A program made the position numbers and the translations under genes. Shown here one piece after another: positions 52,203 through 55,616 of a stretch of DNA of 55,616 nt; the first letter of the stretch is position 1, and each line of letters opens with the position of its first letter. The notes beneath the pieces were generated by a model. That model saw nothing but the letters and a program-made list of their open reading frames with translations. It was not told the origin of the DNA and made no database searches. Source of the stretch: CAYJFG01 sp051881695 (lineage in GTDB: Bacteria; Bacillota; Clostridia; Oscillospirales; Acutalibacteraceae). The DNA is taken from NCBI GenBank assembly GCA_051881695.1, contig JBJEQJ010000012.1, forward strand, positions 1 through 55,616, in the 5' to 3' direction.

Positions 52203-53114
52203 ATGAACGGAGTTATTGTTATAGACAAGCCCCGTGACTTCACCTCCTTTGACGTTGTTGCAGTAATGCGAAAGCTTTGCAGTCAAAAAAAGATAGGACA
52301 TACAGGCACGCTCGACCCTATGGCTACGGGCGTGCTTCCTTTGCTTATGGGCAATGCGGCAAAGGCACAGGATATTCTTCCCGACAGCGACAAGGAGTAC
52401 GAGGCACAGTTTAAGCTGGGCATTATTACCGACACGCTTGACATAACGGGCAAAATTCTTGAAGAAAAAAAATACACCCCCGTAAGCCGCAGCGATTTTT
52501 TAAACGCTATGGAAAAATACAGGGGCGACATTATGCAAATTCCCCCGATGTATTCGGCTGTAAAAAAGAACGGCGTGCGCCTTTATGACCTTGCAAGAAA
52601 GGGAATAGAAACACAGCGTGAGGGTCGCCCTGTGCATATAAGCCGACTGGAGCTTACAGATTATTGCGAAGAAACCGGCGAGGGTACAATACTTGTCGGC
52701 TGCTCCAAGGGCACATATATACGCAGCCTAGTAGACGACATCGGACGTGACCTTCGCACCGGCGGCGTTTTAACTGCCTTGCGCCGTACCTGCGCCTGCG
52801 GCTTTACCTTAAAGGACTGTGTAACGCTTGAGCAGTTTAAGGCTCTTGCTGAAAAAGGTGAGCAGGAAAGCCGCCTGATAAGTACAGAATGTCTTTTTGC
52901 CGTTTATCCTTCGGTTAATGTCAGCGAAAAGCAGTCTGTTCGCTTTAAAAACGGCGGTGCGCTTGACCTGATGCGAACTAAGCTTAAAAACACAGCATAC
53001 GAACACGGTGCAGTTTTAAGAGTGCACGATTACTCCGGCGGATTTATTGGTTTGGGCAAAATAAACAAAGAGGAAAATTTACTGACTGTTTTAAAGCTTT
53101 TTCCAGAGCTTTAA
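52203..53114 (+). CDS. truB: tRNA pseudouridine-55 synthase
   Basis: A 303-residue enzyme that makes pseudouridine 55 in the T-loop of tRNAs. NGVIVIDKPRDFTSFDVV at the start, the catalytic Asp38 in GHTGTLDPMATGVLP, the Tyr/Lys-bearing MYSAVKKNGVRLYDLARKG, and YIRSLVDDIGRDL are all present. It usually lies with rbfA and ribF, but here it follows valS by 16 bp and is most likely in that operon. AGGA lies upstream of ATG 52203. Confidence 0.96.
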   Translation: MNGVIVIDKPRDFTSFDVVAVMRKLCSQKKIGHTGTLDPMATGVLPLLMGNAAKAQDILPDSDKEYEAQFKLGIITDTLDITGKILEEKKYTPVSRSDFLNAMEKYRGDIMQIPPMYSAVKKNGVRLYDLARKGIETQREGRPVHISRLELTDYCEETGEGTILVGCSKGTYIRSLVDDIGRDLRTGGVLTALRRTCACGFTLKDCVTLEQFKALAEKGEQESRLISTECLFAVYPSVNVSEKQSVRFKNGGALDLMRTKLKNTAYEHGAVLRVHDYSGGFIGLGKINKEENLLTVLKLFPEL

Positions 53115-53190
53115 AACTTCCGTATACATTTTATACAAATTTTCAAAATGCCTGTTTTATCGCATTTTTTAAAAAAAGTTAATTTAATAT

Positions 53191-53237
53191 CAAGGGCAAG
53201 CTGTAACAGCAAAGGGTTGCAGCTTGCCCTTTGTTTT
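53191..53237 (+). terminator. Terminator of valS-truB
   Basis: AAGGGCAAGCTG (53192-53203) pairs with CAGCTTGCCCTT (53220-53231), followed by TGTTTTT. Confidence 0.85.
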
Positions 53238-53524
53238 TGCAAAAAACGTGATAAACAAGCCATTTTTACAAATTACCAACAATAAGCTTAGGGTCTTTGT
53301 GCAATTTAACCATTTAATTTATGGGTGAAACTTTCGGCACTTTGTCTAATGGTTACACGTTTGTAACAACTTATTCGGTTATTTTGTATAAACAAAAGCC
53401 CCGTTTTTGGCTTAAAAAGCAAAAAAATAGCCTTTTTAAGCCATTTCTGCAAACTTTACAAAAATGTAATCTTGTTGTAAACTATGTAACGTTGCTAAGA
53501 CAACCGACTAAAAAATTCAAAAGG
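53238..53524 (+). other. Long leader/gap before Big_2-SleB gene
   Basis: About 290 bp without an ORF. It holds a perfect 11-bp stem GGCTTAAAAAG (53409-53419)/CTTTTTAAGCC (53432-53442). Possible weak promoters lie near 53364-53395 (TTGTAA, 17 bp, TTGTAT). Nothing else is recognised. Confidence 0.45.
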
Positions 53525-53561
53525 AGTGAATCGGGGCAATTTTTTACCCCCACTTTCTATG
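53525..53561 (+). promoter_or_regulatory. Hairpin between Shine-Dalgarno and start codon
   Basis: AAGGAG ends at about 53527, some 31 nt before ATG 53559. Between them GGGG (53533-53536) and CCCC (53547-53550) can form a stem that would bring the ribosome site near the ATG. Confidence 0.4.
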
Positions 53562-55310
53562 ATTAAAAAGTCAATATCAGTATTAGTATGTTTAATATTA
53601 GCGGTGACCGGCGTATGCAGCGTGTCTGCCGCAACACAAAGCTATTCACCTGTTTCAATATCTGAAAATGAAATTACCATTGAGGCAGGCAGCAAAACAA
53701 CAGTAACGGCAAACATTAACGATAATGCACTTTCCCATGAAGATATAGAATGGGCTTCAAGCAATGTTTCCGTAGCAACAGTAAACAGCAACGGCACTGT
53801 AAGGGCAGTTTCCGAGGGCGTTGCAGAGATTATATGCACAGTTCCCTCCTTCAGCACAGGCAAAACTTACGGCGATGTTTGCACCGTAACCGTTTCAACA
53901 CCTGCTGTAAGCGCAAGCCTTAACAAGACTGAAGCTTCTCTGCCTGTCGGCGGAAATGAAACCTTTAAGGTAACCGTTAAGGGAAACGGCAGTACAAAGG
54001 TAAAAAACGCATGGAAAACCTCGAACACCGCTGTTGCAAAGATTGACGAAAACGGCAGGCTTACAGCTCTTAAACGCGGTACAGTTACTGTTACGTGCAA
54101 TGTTCAAAACGCTTCTACAGGCGCTTCGCTCGCAGTACGCACAGCAACAGTTAAGGTATTTAACCCGGAAACCTCAGTAGTTTTAAACACTCATTCACTT
54201 AAATGGGCAATCGGCAGAAAGGGCACATACAAGCCTGTTGTTACAAGTAACGACCCGGCCGCTAAGAAGATAACCTTTAAATCCTCAAACACAAAGGTTG
54301 CAACAGTTGACAATAACGGTAAATTAACGACAAAAGCACCGGGAACAGCAACTATTACCTGCTCTGTTATAAACGCACAGACAAAAAAGGTTCTTGCAAC
54401 AGACACCTGCAAGGTAACTGTATACAGACCTGTAACTAAGGTTACACTCAATACAAACAGCATAAACTGGCCGATAGGAAGAAGCGGAAGCTTTAAGGCT
54501 ACTGTATCACCGTCAAACGCAACAACTAAAAGCGTTAAGTGGAGCTCCGGCAATACAGCCGTTGCAAAGGTTGACAAAAACGGCAAGCTTACGGCAGTTG
54601 GTAAGGGTTCAACTACAATAACCTGCACCGCTACGGACGGAAGCGGCAAAAAGGCGACCTGTAAGGTAACAGTTTATCAGCCTGTAACAAAAATCAAGCT
54701 TAACAAAACAAGCCTTAACTGGAAAACAAGCCAGCAGGGCACATTTAAGGCAACGGTATCACCAAGCAATGCAAAATATAAAACCTTAAAATGGACCTCA
54801 AGCGACACCTCTGTTGCAAAGGTTGACAAAAACGGCAAGCTTACGGCAGTCGGCAGCGGTACTGCTACAATAACCTGTGCGGCAACCGATAAAAGCGGAG
54901 CTAAGGCTACCTGTAAGGTAACTGTTAAAAACAGCTACACAGATGACGATTTGTTCTGTATGGCGGCAGTTATGTGGCAGGAGGCAGGCGCACTGTATTG
55001 CAGCGACGAGCTTCAGCTTATGGTAGGAAGCGTAGTTATGAACCACGTTGCACACAAAAGCTTCCCTAACACTGTAAGAGGCGTTATTACCCGCCCCGGT
55101 GCATACGGTACAATGGGCTGGACGGGAGTACATCTTCCCACGTCAAACGACCCTTACACAAAGCAGGCAGTAGAGCGTTGCTACAAAAACGCAAAAAAGG
55201 TATTAAACGGTGAATATAAAGTACCTAAGAGCGTAATTTATCAGGCTGGCTTTGTACAGGGCAGCGGCATTTACAAATACACCGAAGGTATGTACTTCTG
55301 CTATGAATAA
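53559..55310 (+). CDS. Secreted Big_2 (Ig-like) protein with C-terminal SleB-type hydrolase
   Basis: A 583-residue exported protein: a signal peptide (IKKSISVLVCLILAVTGVCS), five bacterial Ig-like group 2 domains (for example WSSGNTAVAKVDKNGKLTAV and TITCTATDGSGKKATCKVTV; residues about 28-455), and a C-terminal Hydrolase_2 domain (residues about 460-583) with the catalytic Glu475 in MWQEAGALY and VGSVVMNHVAHKSFPNTVRG. It should bind and cut peptidoglycan or act at the spore or cell surface. The ATG at 53559 precedes the signal sequence directly; a GTG at 53526 is also in frame but overlaps the Shine-Dalgarno. It is the second SleB-type enzyme in the window, built on Ig domains instead of a PG-binding domain. 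Confidence 0.88.
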   Translation: MIKKSISVLVCLILAVTGVCSVSAATQSYSPVSISENEITIEAGSKTTVTANINDNALSHEDIEWASSNVSVATVNSNGTVRAVSEGVAEIICTVPSFSTGKTYGDVCTVTVSTPAVSASLNKTEASLPVGGNETFKVTVKGNGSTKVKNAWKTSNTAVAKIDENGRLTALKRGTVTVTCNVQNASTGASLAVRTATVKVFNPETSVVLNTHSLKWAIGRKGTYKPVVTSNDPAAKKITFKSSNTKVATVDNNGKLTTKAPGTATITCSVINAQTKKVLATDTCKVTVYRPVTKVTLNTNSINWPIGRSGSFKATVSPSNATTKSVKWSSGNTAVAKVDKNGKLTAVGKGSTTITCTATDGSGKKATCKVTVYQPVTKIKLNKTSLNWKTSQQGTFKATVSPSNAKYKTLKWTSSDTSVAKVDKNGKLTAVGSGTATITCAATDKSGAKATCKVTVKNSYTDDDLFCMAAVMWQEAGALYCSDELQLMVGSVVMNHVAHKSFPNTVRGVITRPGAYGTMGWTGVHLPTSNDPYTKQAVERCYKNAKKVLNGEYKVPKSVIYQAGFVQGSGIYKYTEGMYFCYE

Positions 55311-55339
55311 CCTTATATAAAATAAAACTTTGAAATTAT

Positions 55340-55369
55340 CGCTCTCCGTTAAAACGGAGGGCGTTTTTT
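55340..55369 (+). terminator. Terminator of Big_2-SleB gene
   Basis: CGCTCTCCGTT (55340-55350) pairs with AACGGAGGGCG (55353-55363, one wobble pair), followed by six T residues. Confidence 0.85.
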
Positions 55370-55420
55370 ATTACAATTTAATAAGTTAAAAATTTTTTTG
55401 GGGGGGATTAAAAAAGAAAA

Positions 55421-55616
55421 GTCTGTGCTGATAAGAATCCCTCCGTCAGGCTGCGCCTGCCACCTCCCTTTAACAAGGGAGGCAGAAAGTCCCCCTTGTC
55501 AAAGGGGGAAAGATGACGAAGTTATCAGGGGGATTCCATAGAAGAGAGTCTGTGCTGAGAAGAATCCCTCCGTCAGGCTGCGCCTGCCACCTCCCTTTAA
55601 CAAGGGAGGCAGAAAG
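55421..55616. repeat. 127-bp-spaced direct repeats with internal palindromes
   Basis: A ~69-bp unit (starting GTCTGTGCTGATAAGAATCC, containing CTCCGTCAGGCTGCGCCTG and CCTCCCTTTAACAAGGGAGG) occurs at 55421-55489 and again at 55548-55616, where the window ends. Each unit has the inverted repeat CCTCCCTT/AAGGGAGG. The spacer has its own CCCCCTTG/CAAAGGGGG. The GC-rich intergenic type resembles the REP-like repeats common in Ruminococcaceae. More copies may follow beyond the window. Confidence 0.85.

Overview
The window looks like chromosomal DNA from a spore-forming, anaerobic Gram-positive bacterium of the class Clostridia, probably the Oscillospirales/Ruminococcaceae group. This is an inference from gene content. 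Sporulation or germination-type genes are present (SleB-type hydrolases, a SpoVB-like flippase, a 3D/G5 wall protein). There is a secreted protein with a type I dockerin. Strong Shine-Dalgarno sequences (AGGAGG) and AT-rich TTGACA/TATAAT promoters are common. Small proteins typical of gut clostridia occur (DUF6465-like, DUF6512-like, GGADGPT peptide, small NRDD protein).

Layout. 1-2.1 kb: the 5' end of argG (minus strand, promoter covered by ARG-box-like sites) diverges from a flavin-reductase-like gene plus an SDR gene. 2.2-4.3 kb: a dockerin/FIVAR/LRR secreted protein with 210-bp internal repeats. 4.5-8.5 kb: two small membrane proteins, then an ABC permease, ATPase and GntR regulator (YtrA-like module, minus strand). 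8.7-18.3 kb: an M23 peptidase, a lipoprotein, an AlgI-type MBOAT acyltransferase with a DHHW (AlgJ/AlgX-like) partner, a Crp/Fnr regulator, pyridoxal kinase, a second DHHW-family protein that lacks the catalytic His, a Nudix protein behind a structured leader, and a lipid kinase. 19.0-20.3 kb: a 3D/G5/DUF348 wall protein behind a consensus promoter. 20.6-23.0 kb: a small decaying accessory island (zinc-ribbon protein, orphan ORFs, a lipoprotein with an internal stop, a frameshifted remnant).

23.1-32.8 kb: a lipoprotein, an AEC transporter, a repeat-tailed membrane protein, SleB, an ECF S-component with a class V aminotransferase, a secreted RICIN/amidase gene whose signal peptide is out of frame at an A7 tract, a small secreted protein, a DRE-TIM aldolase and rpe. 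33.2-39.5 kb: a 1,153-residue protein that looks like a degenerate P-type ATPase on a long charged coiled-coil tail, then rlmB, a DUF6512-like membrane protein, initiator tRNA-fMet and a Lys/Ala-rich protein. 39.7-45.9 kb: a small NRDD protein, a WYL regulator, an HD hydrolase, a YgjP-type metalloprotease, a SpoVB-like flippase and DegV. 45.9-55.3 kb: a heterodimeric ABC exporter, valS-truB, and a Big_2-SleB wall protein. The window ends in a 127-bp direct repeat array.

Two copies of a ~180-bp MITE-like element with TTAAGGAAACACTGA-type termini lie in opposite orientation at 32.9 and 44.6 kb, with a lone terminus at 8.5 kb. The strongest candidates for new biology are the degenerate P-type ATPase-like protein, the His-less DHHW protein, two structured leader RNAs sharing a 12-mer, and the possible phase-variable signal peptide. 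Nothing here is a complete, obviously new defence or biosynthetic system.
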